Below, one piece after another: positions 11,274-25,300 of a stretch of 64,000 bases of DNA. The DNA comes from Euonymus europaeus (Eukaryota; Streptophyta; Magnoliopsida; Celastrales; Celastraceae), in the NCBI GenBank assembly GCA_963580455.1, contig OY756972.1, forward strand, positions 14,275,001 to 14,339,000, written 5' to 3'. The position numbers and the translations under genes are program-made. The first letter of the stretch is position 1. Each line of letters opens with the position of its first letter. Under the pieces are notes generated by a model. It was not told the origin of the DNA. It ran no database searches and saw only the letters and a list, made by a program, of their open reading frames with translations.

Positions 11274-12073
11274 ACAATAAAAATTGTACACCGTGCAACT
11301 TTGATGGTCCGAAGTTCCTCAACTCTCTCTATGGAGGAGCTTTTAACGGTTTTATCCATTTGTCATAGAAAGTTGTTGTTTTGGCATCGAAATAATCTTG
11401 GAAGCTTGTATTAATAAAATTTTACATAGAAGAACAATAAAAAGTGTACATAGAGCAACTTTGATGGTTCGAAGTTGCTCAACTCTTTCTATGGAGGAGC
11501 TTTTAACGGTTTTGTCCATTTGTCATAGAAAGTTGGTGTTTTGGCATCGAAATAATCTATGAAGCTTATACTCATAAAATTCGACATATAAGAACAATAA
11601 AAAGTGTACACCGAGAAACTTTGATGGTCCGAAGTTGCTCAACTCTGTCTATGGAGGAGCTTTTAACGGTTTTGTCCATTTGTCATAGAAAGTTGGTGTT
11701 TTGGGATCGAAATAAACTATGAAGCTTAAATTCGTAAAATTTGACATATAAGAACAATAAAAAGTGTACACCGAGCAACTTTGATGGTCCGAAGTTGCTC
11801 AACTCTCTCTATGGAGGAGCTTTTAACGGTTTCGTCCATTTGTCATATAAAGTTGGTGTTTTGGCATCGAAATAATCCATGAAGCTTATACTCGTAAAAT
11901 TTGACATATAAGAACAATAAAAATTGTACACCGAGCAACTTTGATGGTCCGAAGTGGCTCAACTCTCTCTATGTAGGAGCTTTTAGCGGTTTTGTCCATT
12001 TGTCATAGAAAGTTTGTGTTTTGTCATAGAAATAATCTACGAAGCTTATACTCATAAAATTTGACATAGAAGA
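11274..12073 (+). repeat. Partial block A with one monomer lost
   Basis: Five monomers resemble the start of block A, but the third (11594-11753) begins as the AACTCTGTC/GGGATCGAAATAAAC unit and ends as the next unit (TATGAAGCTTAAATTC). One whole monomer is therefore missing, an in-register exchange between neighbours. The last unit here ends as in block B (TCATAGAAATAATCTACG). Confidence 0.8.
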
Positions 12074-14313
12074 ACAATAAAAAGTCTATCCCGAGCAACT
12101 TTGATAGTCCGAAGTTGCTCAACTCTCTCTATGGAGGAGCTTTTAACGGGTTTCTCCATTTGTCATAGAAAGTTTGTGTTTTGGCATCGAAATAATCTAT
12201 GAAGCTTAAACTCGTAAAATTTGACATATAAGAACAATAAAAATTTTACACCGAGCAACTTTGATGGTCCGAAGTTGCTCAACTCTCTCTATGGATGAGC
12301 TTTTAACGGTTTCGTCCGTTTGTCATAGAAAGTTGGTGTTTTGGCATCCAAATAATCTAGGAAACTTATACTCGTAAAATTTGACATATAAGAACAATAA
12401 AAATTGTACACCGAGCAACTTTGATGGTCCGAAGTTGCTCAACTCTCTCTATGTAGGAGCTTTTAACGGTTTTGTCCATTTTTCATAGAAAGTTGGTGTT
12501 TTGTCATCGAAATAATCTAGGAAGCTTATACTCATAAAACTCGACATATAAGAACAATAAAAAGTGTACACCGAGAAACTTTAATGGTCCGAAGTTGCTC
12601 AACTCTCTCTATGTAGGAGCTTTTAACAGTTTTTTCCATTTGTCATAGAAAGTTCGTGTTTTGCCATCCAAATAATCTAGGAAACTTATACTCGTAAAAT
12701 TTGACATATAAGAACAATAAAAATTGTACACCGAGCAACTTTGATGGTCCGAAGTTGCTCAACTCTCTCTATGTAGGAGCTTTTAACGGTTTTGTCCATT
12801 TTTCATAGAAAGTTTGTGTTTTGTCATCGAAATAATCTAGGAAGCTTATACTCATAAAATTTGACATAGAAGAACAATAAAAAGTCTATCCCGAGCAACA
12901 TTGATAGTCCGAAGTTGCTCAACTCTCTCTAAGAAGGAGCTTTTAACGGGTTTCTCCATTTGTCATAGAAAGTTTATGTTTTGGCATCGAAATAATCTAT
13001 AAAGCTTAAACTCGTAAAATTTGACATATAAGAACAATAAAAAGTCTATCCCGAGCAACTTTGATAGTCTGAAGTTGCTCAACTCTCTCTATCGAGGAGC
13101 TTTTAACGGTTTCGTCCATTTGTCATATAAAGTTGGTGTTTTGGCATCGAAATAATCCACGAAGCTTATACTCGTAAAATTTGACATATAAGAACAATAA
13201 AAATTGTACACCGAGCAACTTTGATGGTCCGAAGTTGCACAACTCTCTCTATGTAGGAGCTTTTAACGGTTTGGTCCATTTATCATAGAAAGTTGGTGTT
13301 TTGGAATCAAAATAATCTAGGAAGCTTATACTCATAAAATTCGACATATAAGAACAATAAAAATTGTAGACGGAGCAACTTTTATGGTCCGAAGTTGCTC
13401 AACTCTCTCTATGGAGGAGCTTTTAACGGTTTCGTCCATTTGTCATAGAAAGTTGGTGTTTTGGCATCGAAATAATCTATGAAGCTTATACTCATAAAAT
13501 TCGACATATAAGAACAATAAAAAGTGTACACCGAGAAACTTTGATGGTCCGAAGTTGCTCAACTCTCTCTATGTAGCAGCTTTTAACGGTTTTGTCCATT
13601 TATCATAGAAAGTTGGTGTTTTAGCATCGAAATAATCTTGGAAGCTTGTATTAATAAAATTTTACATAGAAGAACAATAAAAAGTGTACATACAGCAACT
13701 TTGATGGTCCAAAGTTGCTCAACTCTCTCTATGTAGGAGCTTTTAACGGTTTTGTCCATTTGTCATAGAAAGTTTGTGTTTTGTCATAGAAATAATCTAC
13801 GAAGCTTATACTCATAAAATTTGACATAGAAGAACAATAAAAAGTCTATCCCGAGCAACTTTGATAGTCCGAAGTTGCTCAACTCTCTCTATGGAGGAGC
13901 TTTTAACGGGTTTCTCCATTTGTCATAGAAAGTTTGTGTTTTGGCATCGAAATAATCTATGAAGCTTAAACTCGTAAAATTTGACATATAAGAACAATAA
14001 AAATTTTACACCGAGCAACTTTGATGGTCCGAAGTTGCTCAACTCTCTCTATGGAGGAACTTTTAACGGTTTCGTCCGTTTGTCATAGAAAGTTGGTGTT
14101 TTGGCATCGAAATAATCTATGAAGCTTATACTCGTAAAATTTGACATATAAGAACAATAAAAATTGTACACCGTGCAACTTTGATGGTCCGAAGTTCCTC
14201 AACTCTCTCTATGGAGGAGCTTTTAACGGTTTTATCCATTTGTCATAGAAAGTTGTTGTTTTGGCATCGAAATAATCTTGGAAGCTTGTATTAATAAAAT
14301 TTTACATAGAAGA
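12074..14313 (+). repeat. 2,240-bp 14-mer duplication, copy 1
   Basis: Fourteen monomers: three from mixed A/B sources (including GATGAGC near 12295), a GAGAAACTTTAATGG unit, then the nine block-B types, then the ACCGTGCAAC unit. The same 14 follow directly in tandem. I noticed about three mismatches between copies, for example AGTTCGTG near 12651 versus AGTTGGTG. Confidence 0.9.
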
Positions 14314-16553
14314 ACAATAAAAAGTCTATCCCGAGCAACTTTGATAGTCCGAAGTTGCTCAACTCTCTCTATGGAGGAGCTTTTAACGGGTTTCTCCATT
14401 TGTCATAGAAAGTTTGTGTTTTGGCATCGAAATAATCTATGAAGCTTAAACTCGTAAAATTTGACATATAAGAACAATAAAAATTTTACACCGAGCAACT
14501 TTGATGGTCCGAAGTTGCTCAACTCTCTCTATGGATGAGCTTTTAACGGTTTCGTCCGTTTGTCATAGAAAGTTGGTGTTTTGGCATCCAAATAATCTAG
14601 GAAACTTATACTCGTAAAATTTGACATATAAGAACAATAAAAATTGTACACCGAGCAACTTTGATGGTCCGAAGTTGCTCAACTCTCTCTATGTAGGAGC
14701 TTTTAACGGTTTTGTCCATTTTTCATAGAAAGTTGGTGTTTTGTCATCGAAATAATCTAGGAAGCTTATACTCATAAAACTCGACATATAAGAACAATAA
14801 AAAGTGTACACCGAGAAACTTTAATGGTCCGAAGTTGCTCAACTCTCTCTATGTAGGAGCTTTTAACAGTTTTTTCCATTTGTCATAGAAAGTTGGTGTT
14901 TTGCCATCCAAATAATCTAGGAAACTTATACTCGTAAAATTTGACATATAAGAACAATAAAAATTGTACACCGAGCAACTTTGATGGTCCGAAGTTGCTC
15001 AACTCTCTCTATGTAGGAGCTTTTAACGGTTTTGTCCATTTTTCATAGAAAGTTTGTGTTTTGTCATCGAAATAATCTAGGAAGCTTATACTCATAAAAT
15101 TTGACATAGAAGAACAATAAAAAGTCTATCCCGAGCAACATTGATAGTCCGAAGTTGCTCAACTCTCTCTAAGAAGGAGCTTTTAACGGGTTTCTCCATT
15201 TGTCATAGAAAGTTTATGTTTTGGCATCGAAATAATCTATAAAGCTTAAACTCGTAAAATTTGACATATAAGAACAATAAAAAGTCTATCCCGAGCAACT
15301 TTGATAGTCTGAAGTTGCTCAACTCTCTCTATCGAGGAGCTTTTAACGGTTTCGTCCATTTGTCATATAAAGTTGGTGTTTTGGCATCGAAATAATCCAC
15401 GAAGCTTATACTCGTAAAATTTGACATATAAGAATAATAAAAATTGTACACCGAGCAACTTTGATGGTCCGAAGTTGCACAACTCTCTCTATGTTGGAGC
15501 TTTTAACGGTTTGGTCCATTTATCATAGAAAGTTGGTGTTTTGGAATCAAAATAATCTAGGAAGCTTATACTCATAAAATTCGACATATAAGAACAATAA
15601 AAATTGTAGACGGAGCAACTTTTATGGTCCGAAGTTGCTCAACTCTCTCTATGGAGGAGCTTTTAACGGTTTCGTCCATTTGTCATAGAAAGTTGGTGTT
15701 TTGGCATCGAAATAATCTATGAAGCTTATACTCATAAAATTCGACATATAAGAACAATAAAAAGTGTACACCGAGAAACTTTGATGGTCCGAAGTTGCTC
15801 AACTCTCTCTATGTAGCAGCTTTTAACGGTTTTGTCCATTTATCATAGAAAGTTGGTGTTTTAGCATCGAAATAATCTTGGAAGCTTGTATTAATAAAAT
15901 TTTACATAGAAGAACAATAAAAAGTGTACATACAGCAACTTTGATGGTCCAAAGTTGCTCAACTCTCTCTATGTAGGAGCTTTTAACGGTTTTGTCCATT
16001 TGTCATAGAAAGTTTGTGTTTTGTCATAGAAATAATCTACGAAGCTTATACTCATAAAATTTGACATAGAAGAACAATAAAAAGTCTATCCCGAGCAACT
16101 TTGATAGTCCGAAGTTGCTCAACTCTCTCTATGGAGGAGCTTTTAACGGGTTTCTCCATTTGTCATAGAAAGTTTGTGTTTTGGCATCGAAATAATCTAT
16201 GAAGCTTAAACTCGTAAAATTTGACATATAAGAACAATAAAAATTTTACACCGAGCAACTTTGATGGTCCGAAGTTGCTCAACTCTCTCTATGGAGGAAC
16301 TTTTAACGGTTTCGTCCGTTTGTCATAGAAAGTTGGTGTTTTGGCATCGAAATAATCTATGAAGCTTATACTCGTAAAATTTGACATATAAGAACAATAA
16401 AAATTGTACACCGTGCAACTTTGATGGTCCGAAGTTCCTCAACTCTCTCTATGGAGGAGCTTTTAACGGTTTTATCCATTTGTCATAGAAAGTTGTTGTT
16501 TTGGCATCGAAATAATCTTGGAAGCTTGTATTAATAAAATTTTACATAGAAGA
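14314..16553 (+). repeat. 2,240-bp 14-mer duplication, copy 2
   Basis: Tandem copy of 12074-14313. The join falls in the shared stretch ACATAGAAGAACAATAAAAAGT (about 14303-14324): upstream belongs to the ACCGTGCAAC unit's tail, downstream to a GTCTATCCC unit instead of the expected GTGTACATAG unit. Private changes include AGAATAATAA near 15432 and ATGTTGGAGC near 15491. Confidence 0.9.
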
Positions 16554-17993
16554 ACAATAAAAAGTGTACATAGAGCAACTTTGATGGTTCGAAGTTGCTC
16601 AACTCTTTCTATGGAGGAGCTTTTAACGGTTTTGTCCATTTGTCATAGAAAGTTGGTGTTTTGGCATCGAAATAATCTATGAAGCTTATACTCATAAAAT
16701 TCGACATATAAGAACAATAAAAAGTGTACACCGAGAAACTTTGATGGTCCGAAGTTGCTCAACTCTGTCTATGGAGAAGCTTTTAACGGTTTTGTCCATT
16801 TGTCATAGAAAGTTGGTGTTTTGGGATCGAAATAAACTAGGAAGCTTATACTCATAAAATTTGACATATAAGAACAATAAAAAGTGTACACCGAGCAACT
16901 TTAATGGTCCGAAGTTGCTCAACTCTCTCTATAGAGGAGCTTTTAACGGTTTTCTCCATTTGTCATAGAAAGTTTGTGTTTTGGCATCGAAATAATCTAC
17001 GAAGCTTAAATTCGTAAAATTTGACATATAAGAACAATAAAAAGTGTACACCGAGCAACTTTGATGGTCCGAAGTTGCTCAACTCTCTCTATGGAGGAGC
17101 TTTTAACGGTTTCGTCCATTTGTCATATAAAGTTGGTGTTTTGGCATCGAAATAATCCATGAAGCTTATACTCGTAAAATTTGACATATAAGAACAATAA
17201 AAATTGTACACCGAGCAACTTTGATGGTCCGAAGTTGCTCAACTCTCTCTATGTAGGAGCTTTTAGCGGTTTTGTCCATTTGTCATAGAAAGTTTGTGTT
17301 TTGTCATCGAAATAATCTAGGAAGCTTATACTCATAAAATTTGACATAGAAGAACAATAAAAAGTCTATCCCGAGCAACTTTGATAGTCCGAAGTTGCTC
17401 AACTCTCTCTATGAAGGAGCTTTTAACGGGTTTCTCAATTTGTCATAGAAAGTTTGTGTTTTGGCATCGAAATAATCTATGAAGCTTAAACTCGTAAAAT
17501 TTGACATATAAGAACAATAAAAATTGTACACCGAGCAACTTTGATGGTCCGAAGTTGCTCAACTCTCTCTATGGATGAGCTTTTAACGGTTTCGTCCATT
17601 TGTCATAGAAAGTTAGTGTTTTTGCATCGAAATAATCTATGAAGCTTATACTCGTAAAATTTGACATATAAGAACAATAAAAAGTGTACACCGAGCAACT
17701 TTAATGGTCCGAAGTTGCTCAACTCTCTCTATAGAGGAGCTTTTAACGGTTTTGTCCATTTGTCATAGAAAGTTGGTGTTTTGGCATCGAAATAATCTAT
17801 GAAGCTTATACTCATAAAACTCGACATATAAGAACAATAAAAAGTGTACACCGAGAAACTTTAATGGTCCGAAGTTGCTCAACTCTCTCTATGTAGGAGC
17901 TTTTAACAGTTTTTTCCATTTGTCATAGAAAGTTGGTGTTTTGCCATCCAAATAATCTAGGAAACTTATACTCGTAAAATTTGACATATAAGA
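16554..17993 (+). repeat. Block A, copy 3 (units 2 to 10)
   Basis: Nine monomers match 8161-9600 at an offset of 8,393 bp (52 monomers plus the 73-bp phase shift). Private changes: GGAGAAGCTT near 16773, which creates an extra HindIII site, and TTTCTCAATT near 17431. Its missing first unit is supplied by the last monomer of the preceding 14-mer. Confidence 0.88.
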
Positions 17994-18953
17994 ACAATAA
18001 AAATTGTACACCGAGCAACTTTGATGGTCCGAAGTTGCTCAACTCTCTCTATGTAGGAGCTTTTAACGGTTTTGTCCATTTTTCATAGAAAGTTTGTGTT
18101 TTGTCATCGAAATAATCTAGGAAGCTTATACTCATAAAATTTGACATAGAAGAACAATAAAAAGTCTATCCCGAGCAACATTGATAGTCCGAAGTTGCTC
18201 AACTCTCTCTAAGAAGGAGCATTTAACGGGTTTCTCCATTTGTCATAGAAAGTTTGTGTTTTGGCATCGAAATAATCTATCAAGCTTAAACTCGTAAAAT
18301 TTGACATATAAGAACAATAAAAAGTCTATCCCGAGCAACTTTGATAGTCTGAAGTTGCTCAACTCTCTCTATCGAGGAGCTTTTAACGGTTTCGTCCATT
18401 TGTCATATAAAGTTGGTGTTTTGGCATCGAAATAATCCACGAAGCTTATACTCGTAAAATTTGACATATAAGAACAATAAAAATTGTACACCGAGCAACT
18501 TTGATGGTCCGAAGTTGCACAACTCTCTCTATGTAGGAGCTTTTAACGGTTTGGTCCATTTATCATAGAAAGTTGGTGTTTTGGAATCAAAATAATCTAG
18601 GAAGCTTATACTCATAAAATTCGACATATAAGAACAATAAAAATTGTAGACGGAGCAACTTTTATGGTCCGAAGTTGCTCAACTCTCTCTATGGAGGAGC
18701 TTTTAACGGTTTCGTCCATTTGTCATAGAAAGTTGGTGTTTTGGCATCGAAATAATCTATGAAGCTTATACTCATAAAATTCGACATATAAGAACAATAA
18801 AAAGTGTACACCGAGAAACTTTGATGGTCCGAAGTTGCTCAACTCTCTCTATGTAGCAGCTTTTAACGGTTTTGTCCATTTATCATAGAAAGTTGGTGTT
18901 TTGGCATCGAAATAATCTTGGAAGCTTGTATTAATAAAATTTTACATAGAAGA
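17994..18953 (+). repeat. Partial block B (6 of 9 monomers)
   Basis: The first six block-B monomers are present in order (GTCCATTTTTCATAG, AAGAAGGAGCATT, CTATCGAGG, GTTGCACAAC, TTGTAGACGG, GAGAAACTT). The next unit (18954-19113) starts as B type ACATACAGC but continues as A type GGTTCGAAG/CTCTTTCTATGG, a chimera that ends the block. Confidence 0.85.
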
Positions 18954-20393
18954 ACAATAAAAAGTGTACATACAGCAACTTTGATGGTTCGAAGTTGCTC
19001 AACTCTTTCTATGGAGGAGCTTTTAACGGTTTTGTCCATTTGTCACAGAAAGTTGGTGTTTTGGCATCGAAATAATCTATGAAGCTTATACTCATAAAAT
19101 TCGACATATAAGAACAATAAAAAGTGTACACCGAGAAACTTTGATGGTCCGAAGTTGCTCAACTCTCTCTATGTAGGAGCTTTTAACAGTTTTGTCCATT
19201 TGTCATAGAAAGTTGGTGTTTTGCCATCCAAATAATCTAGGAAACTTATACTCGTAAAATTTGACATATAAGAACAATAAAAATTGTACACCGAGCAACT
19301 TTGACGGTCCGAAGTTGCTCAACTCTCTCTATGTAGGAGCTTTTAGCGGTTTTGTCCATTTGTCATAGAAAGTTTGTGTTTTGTCATCGAAATAATCTAG
19401 GAAGCTTATACTCATAAAATTTGACATAGAAGAACAATAAAAAGTCTATCCCGAGCAACTTTGATAGTCCGAAGTTGCTCAACTCTCTCTATGAAGGAGC
19501 TTTTAACGGGTTTCTCCATTTGTCATAGAAAGTTTGTGTTTTGGCATCGAAATAATCTATGAAGCTTAAACTCGTAAAATTTGACATATAAGAACAATAA
19601 AAATTGTACACCGAGCAACTTTGATGGTCCGAAGTTGCTCAACTCTCTCTATGGAGGACCTTTTAACGGTTTCGTCCATTTGTCATAGAAAGTTAGTGTT
19701 TTTGCATCGAAATAATCTATGAAGCTTATACTCGTAAAATTTGACATATAAGAACAATAAAAATTGTACACCGAGCAACTTTGATGGTCCGAAGTTGCTC
19801 AACTCTCTCTATGGAGGAGCTTTTAACGGTTTTATCCATTTGTCATAGAAAGTTGGTGTTTTGGCATCGAAATAATCTTGGAAGCTTGTATTAATAAAAT
19901 TTTACATAGAAGAACAATAAAAAGTGTACATAGAGCAACTTTGATGGTCCGAAGTTGCTCAACTCTCTCTATGTAGAAGCTTTTAGCGGTTTTGTCCATT
20001 TGTCATAGAAAGTTTGTGTTTTGTCATCGAAATAATCTAGGAAGCTTATACTCATAAAATTTGACATAGAAGAACAATAAAAAGTCTATCCCGAGCAACT
20101 TTGATAGTCCGAAGTTGCTCAACTCTCTCTATGAAGGAGCTTTTAACGGGTTTCTCCATTTGTCATAGAAAGTTTGTGTTTTGGCATCGAAATAATCTAT
20201 GAAGCTTAAACTCGTAAAATTTGACATATAAGAACAATAAAAATTGTACACCGAGCAACTTTGATGGTCCGAAGTTGCTCAACTCTCTCTATGGAGGAGC
20301 TTTTAACGGTTTCGTCCATTTGTCATAGAAAGTTAGTGTTTTTGCATCGAAATAATCTATGAAGCTTATACTCGTACAATTTGACATATAAGA
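18954..20393 (+). repeat. Rearranged A-like monomers
   Basis: Nine monomers: the chimeric unit at 18954, then a series with two near-repeats of TTGTACACC, GTCTATCCC and GTGTACATAG types. The unit at 19914 is another chimera (GTACATAG head with TAGAAGCTTTTAGCGG tail). No clean tandem HOR is visible. Confidence 0.75.
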
Positions 20394-22313
20394 ACAATAA
20401 AAATTGTACACCGAGCAACTTTGATGGTCCGAAGTTGCTCAACTCTCTCTATGGAGGAGCTTTTAACGGTTTTATCCATTTGTCATAGAAAGTTGGTGTT
20501 TTGGCATCGAAATAATCTATGAAGCTTGTATTAATAAAATTTTACATAGAAGAACAATAAAAAGTGTACATAGAGCAACTTTGATGGTACGAAGTTGCTC
20601 AACTCTTTCTATGGAGGAGCTTTTAACGGTTTTGTCCATTTGTCATAGAAAGTTTGTGTTTTTGTCATCGAAATAATCTAGGAAGCTTATACTCATAAAA
20701 TTTGACATAGAAGAACAATAAAAAGTCTATCCCGAGCAACTTTGATAGTCCGAAGTTGCTCCACTCTCTCTATGAAGGAGCTTTTAACGGGTTTCTCCAT
20801 TTGTCATAGAAAGGTTGTGTTTTGGCATCGAAATAATCTATGAAGCTTAAACCCGTAAAATTTGACATATAAGAACAATAAAAATTGTACACCGAGCAAC
20901 TTTGATGGTCCGAAGTTGCTCAACTCTCTCTATGGAGGAGCTTTTAACGGTTTCATCCATTTGTCATAGAAAGTTGGTGTTCTGCCATCCAAATAATCTA
21001 GGAAACTTATGCTCGTAAAATTTGACATATAAGAACAATAAAAATTGACACCGAGCAACTCTGATGGTCCGAAGTTGCTCTACTTTTTCTATGTAGGAGC
21101 TTTTAGCGGTTTTATCAATTTGTCATAGAAATTTGGTGTTTTGGCATCGAAATAATCTATGAAGCTTATACTCGTAAAATTTGACATAAAACAACAATAA
21201 AAAGTCTATCCCGACCAACTTTGGTAGTCCGAAGTTGCTCAACTCTCTCTATGGAGGAGCTTTTAACGGTTTCGTCCATTTGTCATAGAAAGTTGGTGTT
21301 TTGGCATCGAAATAATCTATGAAGCTTATACTCGTAAAATTTGACATATAAGAACAATAAAAATTTTACACCGAGAAACTTTGATGGTCCGAAGATGCTC
21401 AACTCTCTCTATGTAGGAGCTTTTAACGGTTTTGTCCATTTGTCATAGAAAGTTTGTGTTTTGTCATAGAAATAATCTACGAAGCTTATACTCATAAAAT
21501 TTGACATAGAAGAACAATAAAAAGTCTATCCCGAGCAACTTTGATAGTCCGAAGTTGCTCAACTCTCTCTATGGAGGAGCTTTTAACGGGTTTCTCCATT
21601 TGTCATAGAAAGTTTGTGTTTTGGCATCGAAATAATCTATAAAGCTTAAACTCGTAAAATTTGACATATAAGAACAATAAAAATTTTACACCGAGCAACT
21701 TTGATGGTCCGAAGTTGCTCAACTCTCTCTATCGAGGAGCTTTTAACGGTTTCGTCCGTTTGTCATAGAAAGTTGGTGTTTTGGCATCGAAATATTCTAT
21801 GAAGCTTATACTCGTAAAATTTGACATATAAGAACAATAAAAATTGTACACCGAGCAACTTTGATGGTCCGAAGTTGCTCAACTCTCTCTATGGAGGAGC
21901 TTTTAAGGGTTTTATCCATTTGTCATAGAAAGTTGTTGTTTTGGCATCGAAATAATCTTGGAAGCTTGTATTAATAAAATTTTACATAGAAGAACAATAA
22001 AAAGTGTACATAGTGCAACTTTGATGGTTCGAAGTTGCTCAACTCTTTCTATGGAGGAGCTTTTAACGGTTTTGTCCATTTGTCATAGAAAGTTGGTGTT
22101 TTGGCATCGAAATAATCTATGAAGCTTATACTCATAAAATTCGACATATAAGAACAATAAAAAGTGTACAGCGAGAAACTTTGATGGTCCGAAGTTGCTC
22201 AACTCTGTCTATGGAGGAGCTTTTAACGGTTTTGTCCATTTGTCATAGAAAGTTGGTGTTTTGGGATTAAAATAAACTAGGAAGCTTATACTCATAAAAT
22301 TTGGCATATAAGA
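20394..22313 (+). repeat. Long-range copy of the left-edge segment
   Basis: The rare monomers of 481-1440 reappear in order at an offset of about 19,913 bp (GGTACGAAG near 20587, AACTCTGATGG near 21057, GCTCTACTTTTTC near 21076, ACATAAAACAAC near 21184). After 21353 the match to 1761-2560 continues with one monomer fewer. Small indels are private here: an extra T near 20660 and TTGACACC near 21045. Similarity is clearly lower than between neighbouring B copies. Confidence 0.78.
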
Positions 22314-25300
22314 ACAATAAAAAGTGTACACCGAGGAACTTTAATGGTCCGAAGTTGCTCAACTCTCTCTACGGAGGAGCTTTTAACCGTTTCGTCCATT
22401 TGTCATAGAAAGTTGGTGTTTTGGGATCGAAATAAACTAGGAAGCTTATACTCATAAAATTTGACATATAAGAACAATAAAAAGTGTACACCGAGCAACT
22501 TTAATGGTCCGAAGTTGCTCAACTCTCTCTATAGAGGAGCTTTTAACGGTTTTGTCCATTTGTCATAGAAAGTTGGTGTTTTGGCATCGACATAATCTAT
22601 GAAGCTTATACTCATAAAATTCGACATATAAGAACAATAAAAAGTGTACACCGAGAAACTTTAATGGTCCGAAGTTGCTCAACTCTCTCTATGTAGGAGC
22701 TTTTAACAGTTTTTTCCATTTGTCATAGAAAGTTGGTGTTTTGGCATCCAAATAATCTAGGAAAATTATACTCGTAAAATTTGACATATAAGAACAATAA
22801 AAATTGTACACCGAGCAACTTTGATGGTCCGAAGTTGCTCAACTCTCTCTATGTAGGAGCTTTTAACGGTTTTGTCCATTTGTCATAGAAAGTTTGTGTT
22901 TTGTCATCGAAATAATCTAGGAAGCTTATACTCATAAAATTTGACATAGAAGAACAATAAAAAGTCTATCCCGAGCAACATTGATAGTCCGAAGTTGCTC
23001 AACTCTCTCTAAGAAGGAGCTTTTAACGGGTTTCTCCATTTGTCATAGAAAGTTTGTGTTTTGGCATCGAAATAATCTATGAAGCTTAAACTCGTAAAAT
23101 TTGACATATAAGAACAATAAAAAGTCTATCCCGAGCAACTTTGATAGTCTGAAGTTGCTCAACTCTCTCTATCGAGGAGCTTTTAACGGTTTCGTCCATT
23201 TGTCATAGAAAGTTGGTGTTTTGGCATCGAAATAATCTAGGAAACTTATACTCGTAAAATTTGACATAAGAGCAATAAAAATTGTACACCGAGCAACTTT
23301 GATGTTCCGAAGTTGCTCAACTCTTTCTATGGAGAAGCTTTTAACGGTTTTGTCCATTTGTCATAGAAAGTTGGTGATTTGGAATCAAAATAATCTATGA
23401 AGCTTATACTCATAAAATTCGACATATAAGAACAATAAAAATTGTACACCGAGCACCTTTGATGGTCCGAAGTTGCTCTACTCTCTCTATGTAGGAGCTT
23501 TTAACGGTTTTGTCCATTTGTCATAGAAAATTTGTGTTTTGTCATCGAAATAATGTAGGAATCTTCTACTCATAAAGTTTGACATAGAAGAACAATAAAA
23601 AGTCTATCCCGAGCAACTTTCCTAGTCCGAAGTTGCTCAACTCTCTCTATGAAGGAGCTTTTAACGGGTTTCTCCATTTGTCATAGAAAGTTTGTGTTTT
23701 GGCATCGAAATAATCTATGAAGCTTAAACTCGTAAAATTTGACATATAAGAATAATAAAAATTGTACACCGAGCAACTTTGATGTTCCGAAGTTGTTCAA
23801 CTCTCTCTATGGAGAAGCTTTTAACGGTTTGGTCCATTTGTCATAGAAAGTTGGTGTTTTGGAATCAAAATAATCTAGGAAACTTATACTTATAAAATTT
23901 GACATAGAAGAACAATAAAAAGTCTATCCCGAGCAACTTTGATAATCCGAAGTTGCTCAACTCTCTCTATGGATGAGCTTTTAACGGGTTTCTCCATTTG
24001 TCATAGAAAGTTGGTGTTTTGACATCGAAATAATCTATGAAGCTTATACTCGTAAAATTTGACATATAAGAACAATAAAAATTGTACACCGAGCAACTTT
24101 GATGGTCCGAAGATGCTCAACTCTCTCTATGGAGGAGCTTTTAACGGTTTTATCCATTTGTCATTGAAAGTTGGTGTTTTGGCATCAAAATAATCTTGGA
24201 AGCTTGTATTAACAAAATTTTACATACAAGAACAATAAAAAGTGTACATAGAGCAACTTTGATGGTACGAAGTTGCTCAACTCTTTCTATGGAGGAGCTT
24301 TTAACGGTTTTGCCCATTTGTCATAGAAAGTTGGTGTTTTGGCATCGAAATAATCTATGAAGCTTATACTCATAAAATTCGACATATAAGAACAATAAAA
24401 AGTGTACACCGAGAAACTTTAATGGTCCGAAGTTGCTCAACTCTCTCTATGTAGGAGCTTTTAACGGTTTTGTCCATTTGTCATAGAAAGTTGGTGTTTT
24501 GCCATCCAAATAATCTAGGAAACTTATACTCATAAAATTTGACATATAAGAACAATAAAAATTGTACACCGAGCAACTTTGATGGTCCGAAGTTGCTCAA
24601 CTCTCTCTATGTAGGAGCTTTTAACGGTTTTGTCCATTTGTCATAGAAAGTTTGTGTTTTGTCATCGAAATAATGTAGGAATCTTCTACTCATAAAGTTT
24701 GACATAGAAGAACAATAAAAAGTCTATCCCGAGCAACTTTCATAGTCCGAAGTTGCTCAACTCTCTCTATGAAGGAGCTTTTAACGGGTTTCTCCATTTG
24801 TCATAGAAAGTTTGTGTTTTGGCATCGAAATAATCTATGAAGCTTAAACTCGTAAAATTTGACATATAAGAATAATAAAAATTGTACACCGAGCAACTTT
24901 GATGGTCCGAAGTTGCTCAACTCTCTCTATGGAGGAGCTCTTAACGGTTTCGTCCATTTGTCATAGAAAGTTGGTGTTTTGGCATCGAAATAATCTATGA
25001 AGCTTATACTCATAAAATTTGACATATAAGAACAATAAAAATTGTACACCGAGCAACTTTGATGGTCCGAAGTTGCTCAACTCTCTCAATGGAGGAGCTT
25101 TTAACGGTTTTATCCATTTGTCATAGAAAGTTGGTGTTTTGGCATCGAAATAATCTTGGAAGCTTGTATTAATAAAATTTTACATAGAAGAACAATAAAA
25201 AGTGTACATAGAGCAACTTTGATGGTTCGAAGTTGCTCAACTCTTTCTATGGAGGAGCTTTTAACGGTTTTGTCCATTTGTCATAGAAAGTTGGTGTTTT

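Noticed and set aside
12074..16553. Assembly artefact as the explanation for all near-identical blocks
   Set aside because: It cannot be excluded without reads, but copies differ at private positions and several block sizes coexist, which is more like real turnover than a single duplicated contig segment.
21035..21353. Units with ACATAAAACAAC and GACCAAC as a foreign insertion
   Set aside because: They keep full monomer length and all landmarks, and equivalent units occur near 1281 and in the 37-62 kb region; they are a divergent class of the same satellite.
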